A stretch of 55,151 bases of DNA from Kalaharituber pfeilii (Eukaryota > Ascomycota > Pezizomycetes > Pezizales > Pezizaceae). Each line of letters begins with the position of its first letter. The stretch's first letter is position 1. Position numbers and translations under genes: made by a program. The DNA is taken from NCBI GenBank assembly GCA_015179045.1, contig WHUZ01000169.1:1-55151 (forward strand). Reading direction: 5' to 3'. The notes beneath the pieces were generated by a model. It was not told the DNA's origin. It saw nothing but the letters and a program-made list of their open reading frames with translations, and made no database searches. Positions 42,922-54,728 of the stretch are shown here, in pieces.

Positions 42922-43260
42922 TTTTTTTTTTTTTTTTTTTATTTCATTCATCTGATAGTACTATAAATAGTTTTGGATATTAAAGTATTTTAAGAAGCTT
43001 GAATATATTATATAGTATTCTATTACTTTCATATATTATTAGTTTATATTTTTATTATATAGTTATATATTATTTTTTTAAAGTCTAGAATTTGAAAAAA
43101 TCATAGTATAAATAGTTTTAGATATTAAGGTATTGAAAGAAGCTTAAATATATTATATAATATTTTATTAAGTTATTTTTTCTCTACTATTTTTTATATA
43201 TTATTAGTTTATATCTTTATTATACAGTTATATATTTTTTTTTTAGAAGTTCAGAATTTT
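42922..43260. repeat. T19 run followed by a roughly 145-bp tandem duplication
   Basis: Nineteen T at 42,922-42,940. Then tatagtactataaatagttttggatatt... at about 42,955 is repeated as tagtataaatagttttagatatt... at about 43,103. The two share aatatattatata, atatattattagtttatat and attatatagttatatat. Period roughly 145 bp with small indels. It may represent the 3' end of a minus-strand LINE or SINE, but no element could be recognised. Confidence 0.5.
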
Positions 43261-43341
43261 CTACTGTCTTAATGATTATATTTTAATATTTATAAAGCAT
43301 GCTTTTTTTTTCTATATATTAGGATTCTCTACAAATATACA

Positions 43342-43384
43342 TAAAATTCTACTACTAACTCTAGTAGTTTATAGTAGAATTTTA
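43342..43384. other. Perfect 13-bp inverted repeat (hairpin)
   Basis: taaaattctacta (43,342-43,354) and tagtagaatttta (43,372-43,384) with a 17-base loop. No mismatch in a region otherwise full of transitions. Possible terminal repeats of a tiny element or chance in AT-rich DNA. Confidence 0.5.
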
Positions 43385-43970
43385 TTATTAAATAAAAATC
43401 TTACTGTATTTCTTATATAATTTTATAAAGATTATCCTTTTATAAAAAAGCTTTAGAAAATATTTAGTATTACAAATACTATAAGTTAAGTATCTGATAT
43501 TATATATGTATTTTCTAAGACCAAATATATAGTAAATATAAACTATAAAAATAAGAATATTTTGAACAGAGTAAGGAGTACAAGTTTTGTTACAAATGTA
43601 GTATTAGTGATAGTTTTTATTATAGAATAAAGTATCAGCTAGAACCTAGTTGTGAGTAAAATTTTAGAAATAGACTTATTATAAATAAAGTTGTAGTATA
43701 GTATTATATTTAATACTAAACTAAATAGTAGGTTTACTGTAAATAAAGATAGAGCAACTAGTTAGAGTACTAATATCTACTATAGATATATTAATATTAA
43801 GAAGACAGATATATATAAAGTTGTACCTAGAGAGAAGAGTCAACTAGAATAATACCTAGAATATTCAGCTTAAATAAAGAGTACTAAGAGTATAAGTTAG
43901 TACCCTACATATCTAATATACTTAGTATACTTAGACAGAAAAAAATATTTTTTACTAATAGTCAATATAA
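43385..43970. other. AT-rich sequence, no gene seen
   Basis: No open frame of note and no similarity to other parts of the window that I can see. It ends at the LTR at 43,971. Confidence 0.5.
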
Positions 43971-44471
43971 TATTAGTATAGGCTTTGCTAACTTCACAGT
44001 TTGGCAGGCAGAAGACATATTATAGCTCAGAGTAGTTACAAAGTGGCAAAGCGGATAGCAAAAGGTTATATGAGAGCATTAAGTAAGAGTTTAACTTAAA
44101 ATACCACTAGTGTCTTGATTCTTCTAGCTATCTATTTGGCCTATTTATATAGACTTTTCGACCATCAACATAATATGACAATAACATAATGAATATAGAT
44201 ACAACATATAAAGAGGCATACATTAGGAACAGAAATAGTAACAACTAATATATATACATATATTAATACAAGGTTTGTAGACTATATAGTATTAATAGTC
44301 TATATGACTTTACTACTAACACACACTTCCTTAAATAACCGCCATATCTTGGGCTCAAGTAATATCTATACATTGCCTAGAGGTAATCAGGCCTATGATT
44401 AGTGTATGACTTATTGGATATAGGCAGTACTTCTAGGTTCCTATCTTATAAGTCTTACCTTAGCCGTAATA
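43971..44471 (-). repeat. 3' LTR of a family B-like element (about 501 bp)
   Basis: Ends accttagccgtaata and is followed by ttactacctattttagag, the reverse of a polypurine tract as in the other family B copies. It contains aataccactagtgtcttgat, the reverse complement of the leader hairpin block. The left border (tattagtata) is approximate. Shorter than the 594-596 bp of the other family B LTRs. Confidence 0.65.
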
Positions 44472-47400
44472 TTACTACCTATTTTAGAGCTTTTTAACTC
44501 TAAAAAGGATCTAAACTACTCTGAATCTTTTCCGATTGAGTCAATACATGTTTTTGTAACTAAGAGTATCAGCATACCCTATGCACTAGGTACTGATACA
44601 TATCAATTTATTTTGATAGCCAATAGTAAGACTAGTATATCCTGTATATTATAGTATTCATAAGTATTATCTATTAAACTACTTCTCAAGTAAAATCTTA
44701 TGAGAAACCCTTGAGAGCATGAAAGGTATAATATTTTATATGAGGTTGTCGCTTCCTTAGCTAGACTTCAGCTTCAGTTTCAATTAATACCTATTATTAA
44801 AGCATTGGTTATACTACTTTCTTAAAGACTTGGGTCTTTGGGCTTTTATACATACTTCTTATAGAACTCTATTATGGATTCCAACAAACATTATGGGTTG
44901 CCAATTAGCTTCCTTATATTACTTTCTTTATTGTACTCCTACTAATAGATTCTATATTTTACCTGACTCTGAACCTTATAGCTATCGATAATATAGTTGA
45001 TGTTATTGTAAAGTTTGTAAATGATATTATACAATTATAGGTCTTTTCCAATAGCTGAAGTTTATATGCATAGTGGCTGACAACTTGTGAGGATTAATAC
45101 ATTTATTAGTAAGTACTCTATTGTTAGCAGTTACTACCCGCAGGTTTCATCTGTTAACTAGTACTTAGTTCCCTATCTGAAATTAACAAAATTTTTAGTA
45201 AAGAGCTTTAGTCATTGATTTTCTTAAGTGTGCTATATATTTAGTTATGTACTATGGTCATCCTAACTAGCCAACAGCTGCTAGTAAGGCAAGGTATACT
45301 TATTCGAGATATGTATTACTTTTAGAGTTAAATCCGTATAGACTATTGAAGGGTATATAGCTATAGATTGACATTTTTGAAGTGTTATATATGTACTTAG
45401 CTAGCAGTAGCCAAGTGAGCTATTTTGTCTATCATGATAGAAGATATGTAGGTACTGCTAAAAAGTTTATATTGCTTGCTTTGACAGTTTGTTGGTTTGT
45501 GGATAGTAGAGTATGTATAGTTAGAGTATAGTGTAAAGCTGTCAGATAATCTCCTTCCAATATGTAGAGTAACATCTATAGATCCTTAGATTGTTTTAGT
45601 TAGTATATATCACTGAACTTTGGTAAAGTGTTCTATAATAATAAGGATTGCATTATCACTTTTCGACTCTAATAGTTCTTCGACAAAATCTATAACTACT
45701 TCTTTGAATATATTATAGTATTAGCTGCTATATGACTATTTCAGCCAGAGGTAGTTTAAAGTATGTTACTTATTCTTTAGTATTGGTAGTATTTGCTACC
45801 CTAGCCAGTTGTATAGCTACCACTCCTTACTTAAGTATGCTAGAGTTCCTGTCAGATTACTTTACTCAAGTACTGTAGTACCTGTCCACTTAGTTTATTA
45901 GGATGCAGTAACATCTATTGTCTAGTTTGGACCCTTGGCATACTGGGTTACTTTTGGACTTACAGCCCATATGTGGTCAGTACTATATATTTGTATATAG
46001 TTGGTACTGTCTGCATGTACTTTTCACTCACATAGGAGTAACTTATAAGCAATTCTTTGGCTAGTGAATTATTCCATTAGAGTATAGTGAGATATATAAA
46101 GTATTGAACTGGTAATTGTTTTATCGCTAGTTGGCTATAATAAATCTGACTGCAGTTGGCATTGGTATTAGTTAGGTTTAGCAAGTATGTTAGTTAGCTT
46201 TTGCCTGCTAGCATACCTTACAACTAGTAACATATATGTACATAACTTCTCTTCACTCATCCTAGTAGGAGTTTCTTAATATTATTAGATATGATACACT
46301 TTATAGTAGTCAGTAACCTCTAGATCTTCCTCAATATGGTCCTCATTGATAAGTACTAATCTATCTTTTAAAAGCTGAGCCTTTAGACCTGTAGATTCTT
46401 CATTGGTCCATTATAATATATCATCAGCTTTTTTATCATCGCTACCTCTCTGATAGTTAATAGTAAAATCAAGCTTGTATATTTTCATGTACTAGTTTGC
46501 TTGTCACGGAATAATGAAGCCATAGTATGGTCTCTATAATTATCTTCAGAGTTCTATCCTATAATTGTCTTCGGGTTCTATCCCATACAGAGTACTAATA
46601 CATTAGCTTCCATAATCATTTTCAGGGTTCTATCCTATAATTATTCTTAGGGTTCTATCTCATAGGTAGGGTACTAAGATATTGGCTTCTATGATCATCT
46701 TTAGGGTTCTATTCTATGATTGTTCTTAGAGTTCTATCCCATATAAAGTACTGATATATCAGTTTCCATAATTATCTTCAGAGTTCTATTCCATAATCAT
46801 CCTTAGGCTTCTATCTCATAAGTGGAGTACTAATACATTAGTTTCTATTATCATCTTCAGAGTTCTACCATATAATTACCTCTAGGGTTTCATCTCATAA
46901 GTAGAGTTCAGACATAAATACTTGCTTGAGTTCATCGATTAACTGCTACTATATATTACCTTATGAATATAGTATATTACCTATAAAAGCAGTAACTAGT
47001 TTTACTCTGGTACTATAGTTCTTGATAAAACAGTATGATAGTTGGCCAGTTAATGATAATATTAAGTTTGTAGGGTGTATTTGGCCAGTTTCACGGCCAG
47101 TTCATGGCCAAGTAGTAGTTGTAGGACCTGTTCCATAATTTTCATACTACTTTATCTGTATCCTTTAGGAATTCATCTATTATCTTCCTAAAAAATTGTT
47201 GATACGAGTTCAAAGGCATAATAGTATATTTGAATAGCTTTTATTACCTGACTTAATTCAATTGAGGTGTTTTTAAGGTCCAACTAAGTAAAGTGTACAT
47301 TGCTGAAGAATCTTTTTCAGAAGGTCTGGTATCAGTGGGAGGAGGTACTAATTCAGTACTATGATTTTATTAGGTCTCTTCTGCAGGACTGTATCTTTCC

Positions 47401-48035
47401 AAGTAGTCTTATATTATCAAGTCTTTAAGTCCTTCAGCATTAGGATCCTTAAGTGGTTCCTGGATCGATAAGGGTGGTAGCCTGGCTGCTTACTTCTTAG
47501 GGAATACTTGACTATAACATTTATAATATTCATATTAATAATTAATGGTATATCATTTTCCTTCAGAGGTTCCTTTTCTAAGTCCAAGACAGAAACAGGT
47601 AGCAGAAATAGAAATAGGTAGTAGAATTAGAAATAGAGATAGATAAATGAAGGTAAAACATTTTTATTATAAGAAACAACAGAATTAAGGAAATCATGAA
47701 CTAAATACTAGTTTTGGCTATTAACAGAGAAACCTTTCCTTTCTAAATAAGATAATCTAATAATACTTCTCTATTACTAATATACAAACATTTGTATCAA
47801 AATTAAAGCAGTACTAGAGATTATATTACCTAATTTATTCTAAATACTAGAAAATATAAATATAGTATTTAAAACCTTAACTCCTTCCAGGAAGCTCCTA
47901 TCTCCCTGCTATATATTTATGAGTCTTTCGGTAGTAGGTTCTACCAGTCAATGATTGCCCTTATTAGCAGAGAGCTTGGAGGAGTAGGTAGTAATAGATG
48001 TAGCTCTTTTTCAGCTGCTTTACCTTCAGTAAAGG
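44472..48035 (-). pseudogene. Family B-like pol relic (integrase, RNase H, RT, protease)
   Basis: Collinear on the minus strand with the family B element 13,446-16,950 but heavily RIP-mutated; no frame stays open for 60 codons. Integrase lies at about 44,900-45,750, RNase H with a tandem repeat at 46,400-46,910, RT at about 46,950-47,400 and the protease-like part at 47,560-48,000. The frame GKAAEKELHLLLPTPPSS followed by LLIRAIID at 47,940-48,030 leads into the protease. Near 47,142 about 52 bp equivalent to the YIDD box is missing, so RT was lost by deletion. The element is interrupted at 48,036 by the nested family B copy and resumes at 54,729. Confidence 0.75.
46540..46910. repeat. About 78-bp tandem repeat in the RNase H region
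   Basis: gttctat-type boxes occur at 46,551, 46,627, 46,706, 46,783 and 46,862 (76-79 bp apart), each followed 24-25 bp later by a second box. Units are compound, each with two related halves. Seventy-eight bases equal 26 codons. The other family B copies have one version of this sequence at the start of RNase H (15,480-15,545), so the expansion is specific to this copy. Confidence 0.75.
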
Positions 48036-48631
48036 TATTACTGCCAGGTGCTTCAACGTTGCTAAGTAGTAGTAGTCTAGTACAAATAATGTGGCTAAAG
48101 ATGAGTGACAAAGAAGAGTAGGTAAAAGGTAAGTGATGAACTTAGAGTTTGAGTAAAACTTAGAACACTGCTAGTGTCTTTATTCTTTATAACTAATAGT
48201 GGAAGCTAGAGCTTATATATTAAGCACCCATTATACATGACTCATCAATAATTAATAACATGACTATAATGTGATAATACTATCTCATAAAATAGATAAA
48301 TAAATATAGAAGTAGTAACATAATAGAAATATATGATAATATAGATTCCCTTTCCAAAACTAATAACTGAGCAAAGTATTATCTATATTGCAACTATGCA
48401 TATATTAGTAAAGATATTATAAGCGATGCCAGTTACTTCATAAGTACTATGCATATATTAGTATAGTGTACATACAAGAACTGATACACATATCTGTAAG
48501 GTAACTACCGAATAACTAAAGTATACTATGGCTCACCTAGTATTGATCAGATACATCTTAGCAAGTCTTATAATGATACGGTAGTAGTACCTTATTCAAT
48601 ATTCAGTAGGTCTTTACCTTTAGCCATAATA
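48036..48631 (-). repeat. 3' LTR of the complete family B element (596 bp)
   Basis: tattactgccagg... to ...tagccataata. Collinear with 54,133-54,728 and 12,852-13,445. Contains the gacac-tagca-gtgtt-type hairpin (reverse complement of acactgctagtgtc). Confidence 0.88.
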
Positions 48632-48859
48632 TTACCCTCTGTCTTAGAGGTTCTTTATCCTGAAGGCCTACTAAATCAACCTGAGAGTATTATTGACTCT
48701 TTAGTAGGTTAGTAAAGTTATTTTTTATAGCTAACCAATTCAGTATACTATAATATATAGTACTTGTTTATTAATAACTTTTGTATTAATAGCTGATGGT
48801 AAGATCAGTATGTCCTGTATAATAGTATTAGATTATGTTAAGTACTAGTTTACATAGTA

Positions 48860-50270
48860 CTCACATGAATTCAAAGCCTTTAGACGTTCGGATCTCTGAG
48901 CCTGTATGAGTTATTCTCATAGAACTATCTGAGTGGTTCAATACTATGTATAAGGTTTGTAAGAGGCTCCTACATATTATCGTCTTTATTATACCCTTAC
49001 TAACGAATTCGGTATTTGACCTGACCTTAGACTCTTCTACTATTAATAACAAAGTCGATATCATAATAGAGTTCTTTTTCATTATTATCGAGGTCCATTT
49101 AGTCTTCGTTTTAGACTCAGTATAGCTTTAGAAGGCTAATATAAATGACTTTTTATAGGCAAATACCTCAGGGTAAGTTGAGTTTATATATATATTGACT
49201 AATAACTTTCTTAACTTCATAGGGACCAGTATACTCATTGCTAAGTATCTTATTATTGCTAGTAATAACCTAAAGGTTGTATCAGTTAATAAGGACTTGG
49301 TCTCTGACTCAGAACTAATGAAACTTCTCAATATAAAGTTAAGACCTCTTATTATTTATCTTCTTAAGAGTATTGTAGATGTCATTATAAACTGTAGTCA
49401 TCTGGTTGAGCTAGTCTTCTGCTGCAGGACATATGAAGGTATAGTTGTCCAAAATATGAATAATCTTTGTATTAAATCTGTATAGACTTTCGAAGGGTAT
49501 ATAACTATAGGTTAATATGAGTGATAAGTTGTATGCAAACTCAGCTAAGGGTAGCTAAGTAGTCCAATAGTTTTGCCAATCATGATAGAAGATACATAGG
49601 TATTGCTTCAATGTTTGGATAGTTCTTTCAGAAAGTCTATCAGTCTAAAGATGATAGGTAGTAGAGAGTTGAAGCTTGATATCAAGCTTGTTATTGATCT
49701 CTTTCTAATATACAGAAGCAAATTGAGGTCTATAGTTGGAGGTAATTGCCAGAGGTAGACTATAGTATCACCATATCTTATGGATATATACGGATACAAT
49801 ATTAGTGGCTGTCTAAGTCATCTTAGCCAGTATATACTATTATGCTTTGGTAAACCAGTCGATAATGACAAAGATAGTATTATAGCCTTCTGACTCTGGT
49901 AGCTCTCTAATAAAGTCTATTGTGATTTTATGGAAGAGTTTGATACCTATAAGTATGGGAATAAGTTGTGTTCATCATGGATATCTATCTGCTTTAGCTT
50001 TTTAATAATGAATACAACTTGCTATATAGTATTGGGTATCTTTCTTTCATCCATCCCAGTAAAAGTTCCTTAAGATTATTTTATGAGTATAGTGTACTCC
50101 TTAGTGACTAGCAACATTAGAGTCATAATATTGCTTTATAACTTCTAGTCTATGTTCTTCTGGTACTACTAACAACTTATCTTCTGTTCTTTCCCAGTCG
50201 TTAACATTAATATTATCAAGGTTATAGTCTTGTTTGATAGGTTCTCTAATGATTAGAAGTTGTCCATCTT
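48860..50270 (-). pseudogene. Family B integrase and chromodomain (second copy)
   Basis: Collinear with 13,663-15,060. The equivalents of the chromodomain (48,880-49,080), DDE core and zinc finger (about 50,000) can be followed with numerous stops. The minus-strand open piece 49,608-49,799 matches the SDSPLPTIFRLMDSQKEPSK text of the first copy but in a non-coding frame. The plus-strand open frame 49,195-49,485 is antisense. Confidence 0.7.
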
Positions 50271-51300
50271 TGAGTAGTTGTACCTTGAGTCTAGCAAGTT
50301 CATTACCAGATCTTCTAGTTAATGTATTGGCCTTCCTATTATCTACTCCTTTCTAGTAGTAGATAAGAAAGTCAAACTTATATAGTTTGATATATTAGTT
50401 TGCTTGTTAGAAGTTGAGCCTTTACTTTAAGGTAAAGTAAGTGAGGCTATAATGGTCAGTATATATATCAATGTAAATACCTTATAACCAGGTATACCAT
50501 TTGTGAAAGCAGTCAACTATAGCAAGAAGTTCTTTATCGTAGATAGGATAATTATATTCTGCAGGATTAAGAGCCCTAAAGTGATAGTTGATAGAGTAAA
50601 GAGTTTTAACTTAGTTGGTAGTATAGTATTAGGAGAGTACACCTACTAGAGCTTAGTTGCTAGCATCAGTCTCTATAATCATGGATAGAGTATAGTCGTA
50701 CTGCCAGAGTATTAGTGCAGACATGAAGATATCCTTTGATTCATTAAAAGAGTATTGTTGTACCTCAGTCTAGATGAAAGATATATTTCTGGTTAGTTAG
50801 GTTAGTGGTTGGGTTTTAGTACTGTAGTTTTAGATGAATTGATAATAGTAATTCGTAAAATTCAAGAACTTTTGAACCTCCTTTTTCTTTGTTAGTGTAG
50901 GCCAGTTGGTGATGGCACTAAGTTTTTTTAGATCTATTTTGATTTTGGATCTGTTGATAAGGTAGCTAAGGAATATTATCTCTTTAATATAGAATTCTGA
51001 TTTTATAAGATTGATAGCAAGTCCATATTCACATAACTATAGTGATCCATCCTTCTTCTAAATAAAAAGTATCAGTATGCTAGCTGCTGATTGGGACTGT
51101 TTAATCTTCTTGATAGGAAAGTGCTTTTCCAAATATCTCTTCAGAGTTTTATCTTCCTCTTATGTTGTCTTATATATTGGGCCATTAAGTACTTTAGTAT
51201 TAGAGTCTTTAAGTGGGATTTCATAGTCCTAAGGTCTATGAGGAGGTAATCGGTAAGCCTGTTCTTTAGAAAAAACTTTAGTATAATGGGAGTACTGTTT
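50271..51300 (-). pseudogene. Family B RNase H and deleted RT
   Basis: RNase H (50,280-50,860) and the RT thumb (50,860-51,030) are collinear with 15,080-15,852. At 51,030/51,031 the sequence jumps from aagtccatattc to acataactatagtg. In the first copy these two points (15,852 and 16,225) are 372 bp apart. The missing segment, 124 codons, contains the YIDD box and palm. This copy could move only with RT supplied by another element. Confidence 0.8.
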
Positions 51301-51790
51301 GCATGTATCAATCATTAGTAGTATATGTCCTTCTTTCTATGATTCCTTATCTAAATCTAAAATAGAAACAGAAGAGAGATTAATAAGAGTACAAGGAATA
51401 GTTAAACTAAAAACATCATAAACCAAATGCCGATTAGAACAATCTACTAAAAACCTTTTTCTGATAACCAAAACAATCTCAAAAGAAGTTCTTTATCCCA
51501 CATATCTAAACATTCTATATCTAAATCAAAAGTTCTATTTATTTTATTACTATAGGAATCTAAAGCAGTAAGGAAAGAAAAAGAAGTATTAACAATTATG
51601 GTTCCTTCTTTTAACAAAGATCTATCATCCTGTCTAACCCCAATAGGTCTTTTTCTTTTCTTCCAACTCAGTCTCTTTCTGAAATTTAGTAATATATAAG
51701 AGGTAGATGCACTAAGATTGATAATCGCTTTAACTTTGAGGTTGAGGCTTTTGAATTTAATGTTAGTACTGAGGAGAGAGTGATGTTTGG
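51301..51790 (-). pseudogene. Family B retropepsin-like domain (second copy)
   Basis: Aligned with 16,500-16,960, including the segments for LPSVSIL and DMGDREL, now with stops and a one-base loss near 51,450. Same function as in the first copy, inactive. Confidence 0.65.
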
Positions 51791-53480
51791 GAGCTTTGCT
51801 GAAGGTACTATCAGGGCTCTCTACTTATTTCCTGACTCTGATTCCTCCTTGATATCTTCTCTATCCGAGTCCAGCTTAGTAATATAGAGGGTGCTTTGGT
51901 CAGTTCAAGTTTGTCTTTATTTATTTTGCAAGGTTCTCTCAATCCCATTTTCAAGAGTCTTGGCAGTCTTTCTATCTCGCTTTCACTTATTGTTGCCCTT
52001 GACTTTCATGTATGTCTATCCTAGCCAACAGTCCTTCTCTTTATAACTCTTCCATCCACATTTCCTACATTCTCCCTGATATCTTCAGTCTTGTTTGACC
52101 TGCAGCAGTACGCTATTATAGTTCCTTGTATTTTAGGGTGTGTAGTATACTGGAGGAGTGAAGGATAAATGGAGGGTTAAGCTGTTAGTATATTTTTATG
52201 AAGAGCCAGAAAGATTTGAGGTTAATATGATGGTAGTATACTCAGCGATTGAAACAGTAAGAAGCTTGAACTCTTTCCAATTTATTATCACCTAGAGGTG
52301 TCCTGCCATTAGATTCTAAACTTGAATCTTGAGATTTGGTATTACAATAGTGATAAGGGCTTGGTCTGGTACTTTTGCAAGTTAGTTGAGTCCATTGATC
52401 TTTGTGAAGAAGTCAATAATAGTTCTAGTATACTTTACCTTTTAGAGTTGTTCTAAAGCTTTAGCAATTTCCTATGGATTAGAGTATATAGCCTGAATGA
52501 GTACTTTGGCTTCTATCCAGGTTACTACTAAGTCCTTGGTATCATACTACCAGTCTAATATCTTACTTTCCATACATTGGATAAGTAGGTTGCAGCTTAG
52601 TTAATTGCTATCAGCTCCAGTCATTTGGAAGTATAATTGGAGCCGGTAGAAGAAGTCATTCACTTTATTCTATCATCTATTGAAGGTCGATATATTAACT
52701 CAGAGTGGGACTTTTGGTTCTTACCAAGGTGGAGAGAAATCTCTCAGTAAGGAAGGTCATCATTTACTAAAGAGAGATCTACCACTACCATCACTATGAG
52801 GATCTAGAAGAGGAGGTAAGTTACCACCAGGAGGAGCTGAAGGATTCAGAGGTAGAGTAGAGAGTATTCTATAAAGTGTCTTCTTATTACTCTTAGTATA
52901 TAAGAAGTTCAGGATCTGGTCCAATCTATTGCCCATAGTATTCATATTGCTAATAATGAGGTTTAGTTCATTCAAGAAGAAATCTTCGAGCCCAGCTTTT
53001 TGTTGAAGGAGAGTATTATTAATGTAGACAGTTTGGTCCTTCAATACATTATTGAATTGGATGGCTTAAGTTATGATAACAGTATTGAGTTTGTTTCCTA
53101 GAGCTATGAGGTTAGTTAGCATAGTGTTGTTATTTGTCTTCTGGTAAGCTGCAAGCTGGTTAGTCAGATTTGTGACTCCTGTTAGTACTTGTTAGGCCTC
53201 TAATTGGACATACTTTATAGTCTCTTTGAGTTTGTTAGCGACTTTGTTTTATTTTCTTTATCTCTAGTATCTCCTTATATGATACTGGAGAGCTATCGGT
53301 GGAGCTCGAAGATGAGGTGGTGGCTTTAGCCATGGAGGAGGTAGGTTTGGCCATTGAGGAGGTAGGTTTAGCCATTAAAGAAGTAGGTTTAGCCTTTTCC
53401 TTTCCCTTAGTAATAGATAGTTCTCCTAACTTTTTTATAATTACTTGAGGTAGAGGAGCTGTGGGGCATAGCAATTGGAA
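51791..53480 (-). pseudogene. Family B Gag, near full length
   Basis: N terminus: MLCPTAPLPQVIIKKLGELS at 53,474 leads into four heptad repeats of the AKPTSSM type (53,320-53,400), then a Ser/Thr tract. The middle piece 52,760-53,044 (MKDQTVYINNTLLQQKAGLE) includes a linker with PSAPPGGNLPPLLD. The knuckle at about 52,040-52,075 reads CRKCGWKSYKEKDC, with His changed to Tyr relative to the intact CCHC at 17,213-17,260. It supplies the Gag N-terminal half missing in the first copy. Confidence 0.7.
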
Positions 53481-54132
53481 GAAGAGATGCCACTAGAATG
53501 CAAGCTACAAGATTTCTATCTTGAAATAGTGAGTCCTATAACTTATTTCAGGTATTGTATATAATAGAGTATAGGTAATATGGTACTGCAGTTGTGGGTA
53601 TATTACTGTGAGTTGCCCGTGAGACCTTGCTTATACTTTCTAAGCTCTTAGGACAATAGTATCTAATTCATTCTCATCATTACTATAGTATTGAGGATAT
53701 GGTAGGCAGAAGATTGTGAATCTGTGAGTTGCTAGGGAAGTAGTGATGTCTATCGAGTTATCTTATGAAGCTGTAGAAGTGATTTCTTATGCAGGTCTAG
53801 CTCTTTACACAGGAGAGAGATGCAAGCAGACAATATTTAGCTCTCACCATGTAGTATTCAGCTTGAATACTAGCCAATAGATGTGGTCGTTAGTAACTAT
53901 TCGGAGCCAATGGCTCTCATCAACCTCTTGCTACAAAAACTCAATATTGGCATAGAGCTGTTCTTACTACAATTGCTGTGATGTAAGCTCATGGTAGTAG
54001 AAATTAATCTACTCTCTTAATTCTTATATGCAGGTTAGTAGATTATGGTCGTTAGCAATTATCAGGTATATAATTAGTATGATCAGGAGTAGGACATAGA
54101 GTATAGAGATAAATAGAAGTCGAGCACTGTAA
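53481..54132 (-). other. Family B leader between gag and the 5' LTR
   Basis: About 650 bp with no clear frame. At its right end, on the minus strand, two bases (tt) separate the LTR from acagtgct (54,123-54,130), which pairs at seven of eight positions with the family B leader sequence agcagtgt. Putative self-primer site. Confidence 0.45.
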
Positions 54133-54728
54133 TATTACTATTAGGTACTTCAATATTACTAAGTAGTAGTGGTTCAGTATAAATAGGATAGCTAAAAATG
54201 AGTAATGAAGAAGAGCGGCCAAAAGGTAAGTAATAAACTTAGAGTTTAAGTAAAACTTAGGATACTGCTATTGTCTTTATTCTTTATAACTAACAATGGA
54301 AGCTAAAGCTTATATATTAAGCACTCATCATACATAACTTGTCAATAATTAATAACATAACTATAATGTGATAATACTATCTCATGAAATAGATAAGTAA
54401 ATATAGAAGCAGTAATATAATAGAAACATATAATAACACAGATCCTCTTTCTAAAACCAATAATTGAGTAAAGTGTTATCTATGTTATAACTGTACATGT
54501 ATTAGTAAAGATATTATAAGTAATGCTAGTTGCTTCATAAGGACCATGCATATATTAGTGCAGTGTACATATAAGAACTAATACACATATCTATGAGGTA
54601 ACTATCAAACAACTAAAGTGTACTAGGGTTCGCCTAGTATTGATCAAATACATCTTAGCAAGTTTTATAATAATATAGTAGTAGTATCTTATTTAATATT
54701 CAGTCGGTCTTTATCTTTAGCCATAACA
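54133..54728 (-). repeat. 5' LTR of the complete family B element (596 bp)
   Basis: Inner end tattacta..., outer end ...tagccataaca. Same length as the 3' LTR. Promoter and leader hairpin region at about 54,258-54,273. Confidence 0.88.

Larger units (their letters stand above)
48036..54728 (-). mobile_element. Complete but RT-deleted family B chromovirus, 6,693 bp
   Basis: Two LTRs of 596 bp each (48,036-48,631 and 54,133-54,728) enclose chromodomain, integrase, RNase H, a shortened RT, protease and Gag on the minus strand. Flanks aaagg (48,031-48,035) and ggagg (54,729-54,733) could be a target duplication changed by two A/G transitions. It lies inside the related element 43,971-48,035/54,729-55,151. 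Exactly 372 bp of RT are missing. Strong RIP damage. Confidence 0.85.
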
